From contig JAVGWX010000011.1 of NCBI GenBank assembly GCA_036924085.1, forward strand, positions 91,949,819 through 92,013,818: a DNA stretch of 64,000 bases, read 5' to 3'. The translations under genes were made by a program, and so were the position numbers. Positions 1 through 21,000 of the stretch are shown here, piece after piece (positions within the stretch are counted from its first letter, which is position 1; every line of letters starts with the position of its first letter). The notes beneath the pieces were generated by a model that saw only the letters and a list, made by a program, of their open reading frames with translations, ran no database searches and had not been told where the DNA came from. The stretch comes from Ariolimax columbianus. Taxonomy: Eukaryota > Mollusca > Gastropoda > Stylommatophora > Arionidae.

Positions 1-3000
1 CACACACTCATTGACACACACACACTCATTAACACACACACTCATTGACACACACACTCATTGACACACACACACACACTCCTTGACAAACACACTCATT
101 GACACAGAAACACACTCATTGACACACACTCATTGACACACACACACTCATTGACAAACACACTCATTGACACACACACTTATTGACACACACACTCATT
201 GACACACGCACACTCATTGACACACACACTCATTGACACACACACACTCATTGACACACACAAACTCATTGACACACACACTCATTGACACACACACACT
301 CATTGACACACACACACTCATTGACACACACACACTATTTGACACACACACATTCATTGACATACACACACTCATTGACACACACACACTCATTGACACA
401 CACACACACCCACTCATTGAAACACACTCATTGACAAACACACACGAATTGACAAACTCACACTCATTGACACACACCCACACTCATAGACACACACACT
501 CATTGAGAAACATACACGAATTGACACAGAGACTCATTGACAAACACACACTCATTGACAAACACACACGAATTGACAAACTCACACTCATTGACACACA
601 CCCACACTCATAGACACACACACTCATTGACAAACACACACTCATTGACACACACAGTCATTGACAAACACACACTCATTGACACACACACTCAGTGACA
701 CACACACACACTCATTGACACACACACATTCATTGAAACACACACTCATTGACACACACACAGTCATTGACACACACACACTCATTGACACACAGACACT
801 CATTTACACACACACACTCATTGACACACAAACACTTATTGACACACACACACTCATTGACACACACACTCATTGACACACACACTAACTAACGCACACA
901 CTCATAGACACACACACACTTATTGACACACACACACTCATTGACACACACACTCATTGACACACACACACTCATTGACACACACACACTCATTGACACA
1001 CACACTCATTGACACACACACTCATTGACACACACACTCATAGACACACACACACTCATTGACACACACACACTCATTGACACACACACACTCATTGACA
1101 CTCACACACTCATTGACACACACACTCTTTGACACACACACACTCATTGACACACAAACTCATTGACACTCAAACTCATTGACACACACACACTCATTTA
1201 CACACACTCATTGACACACACACTCATTGACACACACAGTCATTGACACACACACTCATTGACACACACACACTCATTGACATAAACACACTCATTAACA
1301 CACACACATACATTCATTGACACAAACATACTCATTGACACACACACTCATTGACACACACATTCATTGACACACACACACTCGTTGACACACACCACAC
1401 ACACTCATTAACACACACACACTCATTAACACACACACACTCATTGATACATAAACACTATTTGACAAACACACTCATTGACATACACACACTCATTGAC
1501 ACACACACACACTCATTGACACACACACAAACACTCATTGACACACACACACTCATTGACAAACACATACGAATTGACAGACACACTCATTGACACACAA
1601 ACTCATTGACACTCACACTCATTGACACACACACACTCATTGACACACACAGTCATTGACACACACAGTCATTGACACACACACACTCATTGACACACAC
1701 ACTCATTAACACACACACATACATTCATTGACACAAACATACTCATTGACACACACACTCATTGACACACACATTCATTGACACACACACACTCGTTGAC
1801 ACACACCACACACACTCATTAACACACACACACTCATTAACACACACACACTCATTGATACATAAACACTATTTGACACACACACTCATTGACATACACA
1901 CACTCATTGACACACATACACATTCATTCACACACACACAAACACTCATTGACACACACACACTCATTGACAAACACATACGAATTGACACACACACTCA
2001 TTGACACACACACTCATTGACACACACACCCATTGACAAACACACACGAATTGACACAGACAGTCATTGACAAACACACACTCATTGACACACACACACA
2101 CTCATTGACACACACACAGACTCATTGACACACACACATTCATTGACACACACACACTCATTTACAAACACACTCATTGACACACACACTCATTGACACT
2201 AACACTCATTGACACAGACACTCATTGACACACACACTCATTGACAAACACACACGAATTGCACAGACACACTCATTGAAAAAAAACACACTCATTGACA
2301 AACACACTCATTGACAAACACACACTCATTGACAAAACACATTGAAAAACACACACGAATTGACACAGACACACTCATTGACAAACACACACGAATTGAC
2401 ACACACACTCATTGACAAACACTCACGAATTGACACAGACACACTCATTGAAAAATACACTCATTGACACACACACTCATTGACACACACACACTCATTG
2501 ACGCACACACACACGAATTGACAAAGACACACTCATTGACACACACACACACTCATTGACACACAAGCACACACTCATTGACCCATATATCACATACTCA
2601 TTAAAATACATACGACACACTCATTGACATACACACACATTCATTGACACACACACACTCAATAACACACACACTCTTTGACACACACTCACACACTCAT
2701 TGACACACACACATTCCTTTGACACACACATTCCTTTGACACACACCGTCGTTGACGCACATTCATTGACACCATCACTCAATGACACACATTCTCATTG
2801 ATACACACTAATTCACACACACAGACACTCATTGACACACACACTCATTGACACACAAACACTCATTGACACACACACACTCATTGACAAACACACTCAT
2901 TGACACAGAAACACACTCATTGACACACACTCATTGACACACACACACTCATTGACAAACACACTCATTGACACACACACTTATTGACACACACACTCAT

Positions 3001-6000
3001 TGACACACGCACACTCATTGACACACACACTAATACACACACACACTCATTGACACACACACTCATTGACACACACACACTCATTGACAAACACACTCAT
3101 TGACACACACACTTATTGACACACACACTCATTGACACACGCACACTCATTGACACACACACTCATTGACACACACACACTCATTGACACACACAAACTC
3201 ATTGACACACACACTCATTGACACACACACACTCATTGACATACACACACTATTTGACACACACACATTCATTGACATACACACACTCATTGACACACAC
3301 ACACGCACTCATTGAAACACACTCATTGACAAACACACACGAATTGACAAACTCACACTCATTGACACACACCCACACTCATAGACACACACACTCATTG
3401 ACAAACACACACGAATTGACACAGAGACTCATTGACAAACACACACTCATTGACACACACAGTCATTGACAAACACACACTCATTGACACACACACACTC
3501 AGTGACACACACACACACTCATTGACACACACACACTCATTGAAACACACACTCATTGACACACACACACTCATTGAAACACACACTCATTGACACACAG
3601 ACACTCATTTACACACACACACTAACTGACACACACACTCATAGACACACACACACTTATTGACACACACACACTCATTGACACACACACACTCATTGAC
3701 ACACACACTCATTGACACACACACACTCATTGACACACACACTCATTGACACACACACACTCATTGACACTCACACACTCCTTGACAAACACACTCATTG
3801 ACACAGAAACACACTCATTGACACACACTCATTGACACACACACACTCATTGACAAACACACTCATTGACACACACACTTATTGACACACACACTCATTG
3901 ACACACGCACACTCATTGACACACACACTCATTGACACACACACACTCAATGACACACACAAACTCATTGACACACACACTCATTGACACACACACACTC
4001 ATTGACACACACACACTCATTGACACACACACACTATTTGACACACACACATTCATTGACATACACACACTCATTGACACACACACACACACTCATTGAC
4101 ACACACACTCATTGACACACACACACTCATTGACACACACAAACTCATTGACACACACACTCATTGACACACACACACTCATTGACACACACCCACACTC
4201 ATAGACACACACACTCATTGACAAACATACACGAATTGACACAGAGACTCATTGACAAACACACACTCATTGACACACACAGTCATTGACAAACACACAC
4301 TCATTGACACACACACTCAGTGACACACACACACACTCATTGACACACACACATTCATTGAAACACACACTCATTGACACACACACAGTCATTGACACAC
4401 ACACACTCATTGACACACAGACACTCATTTACACACACACACTAACTGACACACACACTCATAGACACACACACACTTATTGACACACACTCATTGACAC
4501 ACACACACTCATTGACACACACACTCATTGACACACACACACTCATTGACACACACACACTCATTGACACTCACACACTCATTGACACACACACTCTTTG
4601 ACACACACACTCATTGACACACAAACTCATTGACACTCAAACTCATTGACACACACACACTCATTTACACACACTCATTGACACACACACTCATTGACAC
4701 ACACAGTCATTGACACACACACTCATTGACACACACACACTCATTGACATAAACACACTCATTAACACACACACATATATTCATTGACACAAACATACTC
4801 ATTGACACACACACTCATTGACACACACATTCATTGACACACACACACTCGTTGACACACACCACACACACTCATTAACACACACACACTCATTAACACA
4901 CACACACTCATTGATACATAAACACTATTTGACACACACACTCATTGACATACACACACTCATTGACACACACACACACTCATTGACACACACACAAACA
5001 CTCATTGACACACACACAAACACTCATTGACACACACACACTCATTGACCAACACATACGAATTGACAGACACACTCATTGACACACACACTCATTGACA
5101 CACACACTCATTGACACACCCACCCATTGACAAACACACACGAATTGACACAGACAGTCATTGACAAACACACACTCATTGACACACACACTCATTGACA
5201 CACACACACTTATTGACACACACACACTCATTGAAACACACACACTCATTGACACACACACTCATTGACACACACACACTCATTGACATACACACACTCA
5301 TTGACACACACACACTCATTGACACTCTCACACTCATTGACAAACACACTCTTTGACACACACACACTCATTGACACACAAACTCATTGACACTCACACT
5401 CATTGACACACACACACTCATTGACACACACATTCATTGACACACACAGTCATTGACACACACACACTCATTGACACACACACACTCATTAACACACACA
5501 CATACATTCATTGACACAAACATACTCATTGACACACACACTCATTGACACACACATTCATTGACACACACACACTCGTTGACACACACCACACACACTC
5601 ATTAACACACACACACTCATTAACACACACACACTCATTGATACATAAACACTATTTGACACACACACTCATTGACATACACACACTCATTGACACACAT
5701 ACACACTCATTCACACACACACAAACACTCATTGACACACACACACTCATTGACAAACACATACGAATTGACACACACACTCATTGACACACACACTCAT
5801 TGACACACACACTCATTGACACACACACCCATTGACAAACACACACGAATTGACACAGACAGTCATTGACAAACACACACTCATTGACACACACACACAC
5901 TCATTGACACACACACAGACTCATTGACACACACACATTCATTGACACACACACACTCATTTACAAACACACTCAATGACACACACACTCATTGACACTA

Positions 6001-9000
6001 ACACTCATTGACACAGAGACACTCATTGACACACACACTCATTGACAAACACACACGAATTGCACAGACACACTCATTGAAAAAAAACACACTCATTGAC
6101 AAACACACTCATTGACAAACACACACTCATTGACAAAACACATTGAAAAACACACACGAATTGACACAGACACACTCATTGACAAACACACACGAATTGA
6201 CACACACACTCATTGACAAACACTCACGAATTGACACAGACACACTCATTGAAAAATACACTCATTGACACACACACTCATTGACACACACACACTCATT
6301 GACGCACACACACACGAATTGACAAAGACACACTCATTGACACACACACACACTCATTGACACACAAGCACACACTCATTGACCCATATATCACATACTC
6401 ATTAAAATACATACGACACACTCATTGACATACACACACATTCATTGACACACACACACTCAATAACACACACACTCTTTGACACACACTCACACACTCA
6501 TTGACACACACACATTCATTGACACACACATCCCTTTGACACACACCGTCGTTGACGCACATTCATTGACACCATCACTCAATGACACACATTCTCATTG
6601 ATACACACTAATTCACACACACAGACACCCATTGACACACACACTCATTGACACACAAACACTCATTGACACACACACACTCATTGACAAACACACTCAT
6701 TGACACAGAAACACACTCATTGACACACACTCATTGACACACACACACTCATTGGCAAACACTCATTGACACACACACTCATTTACACACACAGTCATTG
6801 ACACACACACTCATTGACACACACACACTCATTGACATAAACACACTCATTAACACACACACATACATTCATTGACACAAACGTACTCATTGACACACAC
6901 ACTCATTGACACACACATTCATTGACACACACACACTCGTTGACACACACCACACACACTCATTAACACACACACACTCATTAACACACACACACTCATT
7001 GATACATAAACACTATTTGACACACACACTCATTGACATACACACACTCATTGACACACACACACTCATTGACACACACACAAACACTCATTGACACACA
7101 CACACTCATTGACAAACACATACGAATTGACAGACACACTCATTGACACACACACTCATTGACACACCCACCCATTGACAAACACACACGAATTGACACA
7201 GACAGTCATTCACAAACACACACTCATTGACACACACACACTCATTGACACACACACACTTATTGACACACACACACTCATTGAAACACACACACTCATT
7301 GACACACACACTCATTGACACACACACACTCATTGACATACACACACTCATTGACACACACACACTCATTGACACTCACACACTCATTGACAAACACACT
7401 CTTTGACACACACACACTCATTGACACACAAACTCATTGACACTCACACTCATTGACACACATACACTCATTTACACACACTCATTGACACACACACTCA
7501 TTGACACACACAGTCATTGACACACACAGTCATTGACACACACACACTCATTGACACACACACACTCATTAACACACACACATACATTCATTGACACAAA
7601 CATACTCATTGACACACACACTCATTGACACACACATTCATTGACACACACACACTCGTTGACACACACCACACACACTCATTAACACACACACACTCAT
7701 TAACACACACACACTCATTGATACATAAACACTATTTGACACACACACTCATTGACATACACACACTCATTGACACACACACACACTCATTGACACACAC
7801 ACAAACACTCATTGACACACACACACTCATTGACAAAAGCATACGAATTGACACACACACTCATTGACACACACACTCATTGACACACACACCCATTGAC
7901 AAACACACACGAATTGACACAGACAGTCATTGACAAACACACACTCATTGACACACACACACTCATTGACACACACACAGACTCATTGACACACACATTC
8001 ATTGACACACACACACTCATTTACAAACACACTCATTGACACACACACTCATTGACACACACACTCATTGACACTAACACTCATTGACACACAGACACTC
8101 ATTGACACACACACTCATTGACAAACACACACGAATTGCACAGACACACTCATTGAAAAAAAACACACTCATTGACAAACACACTCATTGACAAACACAC
8201 ACTCATTGACACACACATTGAAAAACACACACGAATTGACACAGACACACTCATTGACAAACACACACGAATTGACACACACACTCATTGACAAACACTC
8301 ACGAATTGACACAGACACACTCATTGAAAAATACACTCATTGACACACACACTCATTGACACACACACACTCATTGACGCACACACACATGAATTGACAA
8401 AGACACACTCATTGACACACACACACACTCATTGACACACAAGCACACACTCATTGACCCATATATCACATACTCATTAAAATACATACGACACACTCAT
8501 TGACATACACACACATTCATTGACACACACACACTCAATAACACACACACTCTTTGACACACACACATTCATTGACACACACATTCCTTTGACACACACC
8601 GTCGTTGACGCACATTCATTGACACCATCACTCAATGACACACATTCTCATTGATACACATTTACACGCACACACTCATTGACACACACACACACTCACA
8701 GACATACACACACACTCATTGACACACACACTCATTGACACACACACTCATTGACACACACATACACTCATTGACACACACACACTCATTGACACACACA
8801 CACTCATTGACACTAACACACTCATTGACACACACACTCTTTGACACACACACACTCATTGACACACAAACTCATTGACACACACACTCATTGACACACA
8901 CACACTCATTTACACACACTAATACACACACACACTCATTGACACACACACTCATTGACACACACACACTCATTGACACACACACACTCATTGACACACA

Positions 9001-12000
9001 CACACTCATTGACACACACACACTCATTGACACACACACAGTCATTGACAAAAACACACTCATTGACACACACACTCATTGACACACACACTCATTGACA
9101 AACACACTCATTGATACACACCACACAAACTCATTGACACACACACTCATTGACACACACACACACACTCATTGATACATAAACATTATTTGACACACAC
9201 ACTCCATGACACACACACATTCATTGACACACACACACTCATTTACACGCACACACACATTTACACACAAATATACACTCATTGACACACACACACACAC
9301 TCATAGACATACACACACACTCATTGACACACACTCATTGACACACACACTCATTGACACACACATACACTCATTGACAATACACACAGTCATTGACACA
9401 CACACTCATTGACACACAGACACTCATTGACAGACACACACTAACTGACACACACACTCATTGACACAAACACACTCATTTACACACACACACTCATTGA
9501 CACACACACACTCATTGACACTCACACACTCATTGACACACACACTCTTTGACACACTCATTGACACACAAACTCATTGACACACACACTCATTGACACA
9601 CACACACTCATTTACACACACTCATTGACACACACACTCATTGAGACACACAGTCATTGACACACACACTCATTGACATACACACACATTAATTGACACA
9701 CACACACTCAATAACACACACACTCTTTGACACACACTCATTGACACACACACATTCATTTACACACACATTCATTGACACACACCGTCGTTGAGGCAAA
9801 TTCATTGACACAATCACTCAATGACACACATTCTCATTGATACACACTAATTCACACACACACACACACACACACTCATTGACACACAAACACTCATTTA
9901 CACACACACAGACACTCATTGACACAGAGACACAACACACACTCACTGACATACTTTCACAAAACACACTCATTGACACACGTAATTAACATACACTAAT
10001 TGACACACACTCATTGACACACATACCACATACTCATTGACACATACTCATTGACACAAAATTATTGACACAAGTACACAGCACACACTCATTGACACAA
10101 ACTTATTGACAAAAGTACACAACACACACTCATTGACACACACTCATTAACACGTATTCATTGACACACACTCATTGGCACACACTCATTGACACACGTA
10201 CACAATACACACTCATTGACACACACTCATTGACATACATACCAAACTCTGAGTGAGACACACTTATTGACACACATACCACACACTCATTGACATACAT
10301 ACACAACACATTACTTGACACACAATCATTGACACACACTCATTGACACACTCATTCATGCATACAATACAATCATTGGCACACACACTCATTGACACAC
10401 ATACACTCATTGACACAAACATACTCATTGACACACACAACCATTGACAAACACACGAATTGACACATACACTCATTGACACACACACACTCATTGACAC
10501 ACACTCATTGACACACACTCATTGACACACACACTCATTGACACACACACACTCATTGACACACACACACAATCATTGAGACAAACACACTCATTGACAC
10601 ACACACTCATTGACACACACACTCATTGACACACACACTCATTGACACACACACAATCATTGACACACACACACTCATTGACACATAAACACTATTTGAC
10701 ACACACACACGCATTGACACAGAGACACAACACACACTCACTGACATACTTTCACAAAACACACTCATTGACACATGTACTTAACACACACTAATTGACA
10801 CACACTCATTGGCACACATACCACATACTCATTGACACATACTCATTGACAAAAAATTATTGACACAAGTACACAGCACACACTCATTGACACACACTCA
10901 TTAACACGTTTTCATTGACACACACTCATTGGCACACACTCATTGATTCACGTACACAATACACACTCATTGACACACACTCATTGACACACATACCAAA
11001 CACTGAGTGAGACACACTTATTGACACACATACCACACACTCATTGACATACATACACAACACATTACTTGACACACAATCATTGACACACACTCATTGA
11101 CACACTCATTGATGCATACAATACAATCATTGGCACACACACTCATTGACACACATACACTCATTGACACACACATACTCATTGACACACACAACCATTG
11201 ACAAACACACGAATTGACACATACACTCATTGACAAACACACACTCATTGACACACACACACTCATTGACACACACTCATTGACACACCCACTCATTGAC
11301 ACACACACTCATTGACACACACACACTCATTGACACACACAGAGTCATTGACACACACACACACTCATTGACACAAACACACTCATTGACACACACACTC
11401 ATTGACACACACTCATTGACACACACACGCACACACTCATTGACACACACACAATCATTGACACACACACACACTCATTGACACATAAACACTATTTAAC
11501 ACACACTCATTAACACACACACACACTCATTGACACACACACACTCATTTACACGCACACACACATTGACACACAAATATACACTCATTGACACACACAC
11601 ACACTCATAGACATACACACACACTCATTGACCCACACACTCATTGACACACACATACACTCATTGACACACACACAGTCATTGACACACACACTCATTG
11701 ACACACAGACACTCATTGACACACACACTAACTGACACACACACTCATTGACACAAACACACTCATTTACACACAGACACTCATTAACACACACACACTC
11801 ATTGACACACACACACTCATTGACACTAACACACTCATTGACACACACACTCTTTGACACACACACACTCATTGACACACACACTCATTGACACACACAC
11901 TCACAGACACACACACACTCATTTACACACACTAATTGACACACACACTCATTGACACACACACTCATTGACACACACACAGTCATTGACACACACACAC

Positions 12001-15000
12001 ACTCATTGACACACACACACACACATTCATTGACACAAACACACTCATTGACACACACACTCATTGACACACACACTCATTGACACACACAAACTCATTG
12101 ATACACACCACACACACTCATTGACACACACACACTCATTAACACACACACATACTCATTGATACATAAACATTATTTGACACACACACTCATTGACACA
12201 CACACATTCATTGACACACACACTCATTGACACACACACACTCATTGACACACACACTCAGTGACACTAACACTCATTGACACACAGACACTCATTGACA
12301 CACACACTCATTGAGATACACACTCATTGACAAATACACCCGAATTGACATAGACACTCATTTACAAACACACACTCATTGACACACACACTCATTGACA
12401 AACACACACGAATTGACACAGACAAACTCATTGACAAACACACTCATTGACACACACACTCATTGACACACACACTCATTGACAAACACTCACGAATTGA
12501 CACAGACACACTCATTGAAAAAAACACTCATTGACACACACACTCATTGACACACACACACTCATTGACACACACACACGAATTGACACAGACACACTCA
12601 TTGACACACACACACACTCATTGACACACAAGCACACACTCATTGACCCATATATCACATACTCATTAAAATACATACGACACACTCATTGACATACACA
12701 CACATTCAATAACATACACACTCTTTGACACACACTCACACACTCATTGACACACACACATTCATTGACACACACATTCATTGACACACACCGTCGTTGA
12801 CGCACATTCATTGACACAATCACTCAATGACACACATTCTCATTGATACATTCTAATTCACACACACACACACTCATTGACACACAAACACTCATTGACA
12901 CACACACACTCATTGACACAGAGACACAACACATACTCACTGACATACTTTCACAAAACACACTCATTGACACACGTACTTAACATACACTAATTGACAC
13001 ACACTCATTGACACAAAATTATTGACGCAAATACACAGCACACACTCATTGACACACACTTATTGACACAAGTACACAACACACACTCATTGACACACAC
13101 TCATTAACACATATTCATTGACACACACTCATTGGCACACACTCATTGACACACGTACACAATACACACTCATTGACACACACTCATTGACACACATACC
13201 AAACACTGAGTGAGACACACTTATTGACACACATACCACACACTCATTGACATATATACACAACACATTACTTGACACACAATCATTGACACACACTCAT
13301 TGACACACTCATTGATGCATACAATACAACCATTGGCACACACACTCATTGACACACATACACTCATTGACACACACATACTCATTGACACACACAACCA
13401 TTGACAAACACACGAATTGACACATACACTCATTGACAAACACACACTCATTGACAAACACACACTCATTGACACATACTCATTGACACACACACTCATT
13501 AACACACACACTCATTGACACACACACACTCTCTGACAAACACACTCATTGACACACACACTCATTGACACTAACAATCATTGACACACAGACACTCATT
13601 GACACACACAAACATTGAGACACACACTCAATGACACACATTCTCATTGATATACACTAATTCACACACACAGACACACTCATTGACACACAAACACTCA
13701 TTGACACACACACACTCATTGACACAGAGACACAACACACACTCACTGACATACTTTTACAAAACACACTCATTGACACACGTACTTAACATACACTAAT
13801 TGACACACACTCATTGACACACATACCACATACTCATTGACACACACTCATTGACACAAAATTATTGACACAAGTACACAACACACTCTCATTGACACAC
13901 ACTTATTGACACAAGTACACAACACACACTCATTGACACACACTCATTAACACATATTGATTGACACACACTCATTGGCACACACTCATTGACACACGTA
14001 CACAATACACACTCATTGACACACACTCATTGACACACATACCAAACACTGAGTGAGACACACTTATTGACACACATACCACACACTCATTGACATACAT
14101 ACACAACACATTACTTGACACACAATCATTGACACACACTCATTGACACACTCATTGATGCATACAATACAACCATTGGCACACACACTCATTGACACAC
14201 ATACACTCATTGACACACACATACTCATTGACACACACAACCATTGACAAACACACGAATTGACACATACACTCATTGACAAACACACACTCATTGACAA
14301 ACACACACTCATTGACACATACTCATTGACACACACACTCATTAACACACACACTCATTGACACACACACTCATTGACACACACACTCATTGACACAAAC
14401 ACACTCATTGACACACACACTCATTGACACACACACTCTTTGACACACACACACTAATTGACACACACACGCACTCACTCATTGACACACACACAATCAT
14501 TGACACACACACACTCATTGACACATAAACTATATTTGACACACTCATTAACACACACACACACTCATTGACACACACACACTCATTTACACGCACACTC
14601 ACACTCATTGACATACACACACACTCATTGACACACACACTCATTGACACACACACACATTGACACACACACACACTCATTGACACACACACAGTCATTG
14701 ACACACACACACTTATTGACACACATACACTCATTGACACACACACACTAACTGACACACACATCGACACACACACACTCATTGACACACACACTCATTA
14801 ACACACACACACTCATTGACACACACACTCATTGACACAAACACACTCATTGACACACAAACACTCATTGACACACAAACACTCATTGACACACACACAC
14901 TCATTGACAATCACACACTCATTGACACACACACACTCATTGACACACACACTCATTGACACAAACACACTCATTGACACACAAACACTCATTGACACAC

Positions 15001-18000
15001 ACACACTCATTGACACACACACACTCTTTGACACACACACACTCATTGACACACACACACATTCATTGAAACAAACACACTCATTGACACACACGCTCAT
15101 TGACACACACACTCATTGACACACACACACTCATTGATACACACCACACACACTCATTAACACACACACACTCATTGACACACACACACACTCATTGATA
15201 CATAAACACTATTTAACACACACACTCATTGACATACACACACTCATTGACACACACACACTCATTGATACACACACAAACACTCATTGACACACACACA
15301 CTCATTGACAAACACATACGAATTGACACACACTCATTGACACACACACTCATTGACACACACACCCATTGACAAACACACACGAATAGACACAGACAGT
15401 CATTGACACAAACAGACTCATTGACACACACACTCATTGACACACACACACTCATTGATACACACCACACACACTCATTGACACACACACACACTCATTG
15501 ACACACACACACTCATTGATACATAAACACTATTTGACACACACACTCATTGACATACACACACTCATTGACACACACACACACAGACTTATTGACACAC
15601 ACACATTCATTGACACACACACACTCATTGACACACACACTTATTGACACACACACTATTGACACTAACACTCATTGACACACAAACACTCATTGACACA
15701 CACACTCATTGACAAACACACCCGAATTGACACAGACACTCATTGAGAAACACACACGAATTGACACACACACTCATTGACAAACACTCACGAATTGACA
15801 CAGACACACTCATTGAAAAATACACTCATTGACACACACACTCATTGACACACACACACTCATTGACACACACACACACGAATTGACACACACACACACA
15901 CTCATTGACACACAAGCACACACTTATTGACCCATATATCACATACTCATTAAAATACATACGACACACTCATTGACATACACACACATTCATTGACACA
16001 CGCACACACTCAATAAAACACACACTCTTTGACACACACTCATTGACACACACACATTCATTGACACACACCGTCATTGACGCACATTCATTGACACAAT
16101 CACTCAATGACACACATTCTCATTGATACACACTAATTCACACACACACACACTCATTGACACACACTCATTGACACACACACATTCATTGACACACACC
16201 GTCGTTGACGCACATTCATTGACACAATCACTCAATGACACACATTCTCATTGATACACACTAATTCACACACACACTCATTGACACACACACTCATTGA
16301 CACACACACTCATTGACACACACACTCATTGACACACACACACTCATTGACACACACACAGTCATTGACACACACACACTTATTGACACACATACACTCA
16401 TTGACACACACACACTAACTGACACACACACACACACACACACGCATCGACACACACACACTCATTGACACACACACTCATTGACACACACACACTCATT
16501 GACACACACACTCATTGACACACACACTCATTGACACAAACACACTCATTGACACACACACACTCATTGACACACACACACTCATTGACACACACACACT
16601 CATTGACACACACACTCTTTGACACACACACAGTCATTGACACACACACACACATTCATTGACACAAACACACTCATTGACACACACACTCATTGACACA
16701 CACACACTCATTGACACACACACACTCATTGATACACACCACACACACTCATTAACACACACACACTCATTGACACACACACTCATTGATACATAAACAC
16801 TATTTGACACACACACTCATTGACATACAAACACTCATTGACACACACACATTCATTGATACACACACAAACACTCATTGACACACACTCATTGACAAAC
16901 ACATACGAATTGACACACACTCATTGACACACACACTCATTGACACACACGCTCATTGACACACACACACTCATTGACACACACACTCATTGATACATAA
17001 ACACTATTTGACACACACACTCATTCACATACACACACTCATTGACACACACACAGACTCATTGACACACACACATTCATTGACACACACACACTCATTG
17101 ACACACACACACACTCATTGACACACACACTCATTGACACTAACACTCATTGACACACAGACACTCATTGACACACACACTCATTGAGATACACACTCAT
17201 TGACAAACACACCCGAATTGACACAGACACTCATTGAGAAACACACACTCATTGACACACACACTCATTGACAAACACTCACGAATTGACACAGACACAC
17301 TCATTGAAAAACACACTCATTGACACACACACTCATTGACACACACACACTCATTGACACACACACACACGAATTGACACAGACACACTCATTGACACAC
17401 ACACACACTCATTGACACACACACAATCATTGACGCACACACACTCATTGACACATAAACACTATTTGACACAAACTCATTAATACACACACACTCATTG
17501 ACACACACACACTCATTTACACGCACACACACATTGACACAAATATACACTCATTGACACACACACACACACACTCATAGACATACACAGACACTCATTG
17601 ACACACACACTCATTGAGATACACACTCATTGACAAACACACCCGAATTGACACAGACACTCATTGAGAAACACACACTCATTGACACATACACTCATTG
17701 ACAAACACACACTCATTGACACACACATACTCATTGACACACACTCATTGACACACACACTCACTGACACACACACTCATTGACACACACACTCATTGAC
17801 ACACACACACACACACTCATTGACATACACACACTCATTGACACACACACACTCATTGACACACACACTCATTGACAAACACACACGAATTTACACAGAC
17901 ACTCATTGACTAACACACACTCATTGACACATACACTCATTGACAAACACACACTCATTGACACAGACACTCATTGAATAACACTCATTGACACACATTC

Positions 18001-21000
18001 ATTTTCAACCACACACTTATTAAAACACACACTCATTGACACACACACACTCATTAACACACACACACTCATTGACACACACACACTCATTGACACACAT
18101 ACTCATTGACACACACACTCATTGACCCACACTCATTGACACACACACACTAATTGACACACACACACATTCATTAACACACACACTCATTGACACACAC
18201 ACACTCATTGACACACACACTCATTGACACACACATACTCATTGACACACACACACACTCATTGACACACACACTCATTGACAAACACACCCGAATTGAC
18301 ACAGACACTCATTGACAAACACACACTCATTGACACACACAATCATTGACAAACACACACGAATTGACACAGACACACTCATTGACAAACACAGTCATTG
18401 ACACACACACTCATTGACAAACATAAACTCATTGACACACACACTCATTGAAAAACACACACGAATTTACACAGGCACACTCATTGACAAACACACACGA
18501 ATTGACACACACACTCATTGACAAACACTCACGAATTGACACAGACACACTCATTGAAAAATACACTCATTGACACACACACTCATTGACACACACACAC
18601 TCATTGACACACACACACGAATTGACACAGACACACTCATTGACACACACACACACTCATTGACACACAAGCACACACTCATTGACCCATATATCACATA
18701 CTCATTAAAATACATACGACACACTCATTGACATACACACACATTCATAGACACACACACACACTCAATAACACACACACTCTTTGACACACACTCACAC
18801 ACTCATTGACACACACCCATTCATTGACACACACATTCATTGACACACACCGTCGTTGACGCACATTCATTGACACAATCACTCAATGACACACATTCTC
18901 ATTGATACACACTAATTCACACACACACACACTCATTGACACACACACTCATTGACACACACACTAATTGACACACAAACACTCATTGACACACACACAC
19001 ACTCATTGACACACACACTCATTGACACACACACACTCATTGACACACACACACACTCATTGACATACACACACTCATTGACACACACACACTCATTGAC
19101 ACACACACTCATTGACAAACACACACGAATTTACACAGACACTCATTGACAAACACACACTCACTGACACATACACTCATTGACAAACACACACTCATTG
19201 ACACAGACACTCATTGAATAACACACACTCATTGAATAACACACACTCATTGACTAATACACTCATTGACACACATTCATTGACAAACACACACTCCTTG
19301 ACACACAAACTCATTGACAAACACACACGAATTGACTCTGACACATTCATTGACAAATACACTCTTTGACACACACACTCATTGACACACACACTCATTG
19401 ACACACACACTCATTGACACACACACTAATTGACTCACACACGAATTGACACAGACACACTCATTGACACACAAGCACACACTCATTGACTCACATATCA
19501 CATACTCATTGACATACATACGACACACTCATTGACATACACACACATTCATTGACACACACTCACACTCATTGACACACACACTCATTGACACACACAC
19601 ACAGACTCATTGACACACACACACTCATTTACACACACACACTCATAACACACACGCACATTGACACACACACTCATTGACACACACACACTCATTGACA
19701 CACACATTCATTGACGCACACACACTCATTAACACACACACACTCATTGATACACACACTCATTGACACACACACACTCATTGACACACACATTGGCACA
19801 CACACTCATTGACACACACACTCATTGACACACACACACTCATTGACACACACACACTCATTAACACACACACACTCATTGACACACACACTCATTGACA
19901 CACATACTCATTGACACACACATTCATTGACACACACACTCACTGACACACACGCACACACACTCATTTACACACACACACTCATTGACACACACACACT
20001 CATTGACACATACACACTTATTGACACACACACACACTCATTGACACACACACACACTCATTGACATACACACACTCATTAACACACACACACTCATTGA
20101 CAAACACACACGAATTTACACAGACACTCATTGACTAACACACACTCATTGACACATACACTCATTGACAAACACACACTCATTGACACAGACACTCATT
20201 GAATAACACACTCATTGACACACATTCATTTTCAAACACACACTCATTGAAACACACACTCATTGACACACACACACTCATTAACACACACACACTCATT
20301 GACACACACACACACTCATTGACACACATAATCATTGACACACACACACTCATTGACACACACACTCATTGACACACACACACTACTTGACACACACACA
20401 CTCATTGACACACACACACTCATTGACACACACACACCCATTGACACACACACACATTGACACACACACACTCATTGACACACACACACTCATTGACACA
20501 CACACTCATTGACAAACACACCCGAATTGACACAGACACTCATTGACACACACACTAAATGACTCACACACGAATTGACACAGACACACTCATTGACACA
20601 CAAGCAGACACTCATTGACTCACATATCACATACTCATTGACATACATACGACACACTCATTGACATACACACATATTCATTGACACACACTCACACTCA
20701 ATGACACACACACTCATTGACACACACACACAGACTCATTGACACACACACACTCATAACACACACGCACATTGACACACACACTCATTGACACACACAC
20801 ACACACTCATTGACACACACATTCATTGACACACACACACTCATTGACACACACTCATTGACACACATACTCATTGACACACACACACTCATTGACACAC
20901 TCATTGACACACACACTCATTAACACACACACTCATTGACACACACACACACTCATTAACACACACACACTCATTGACACACACACACTCATTCACACAC

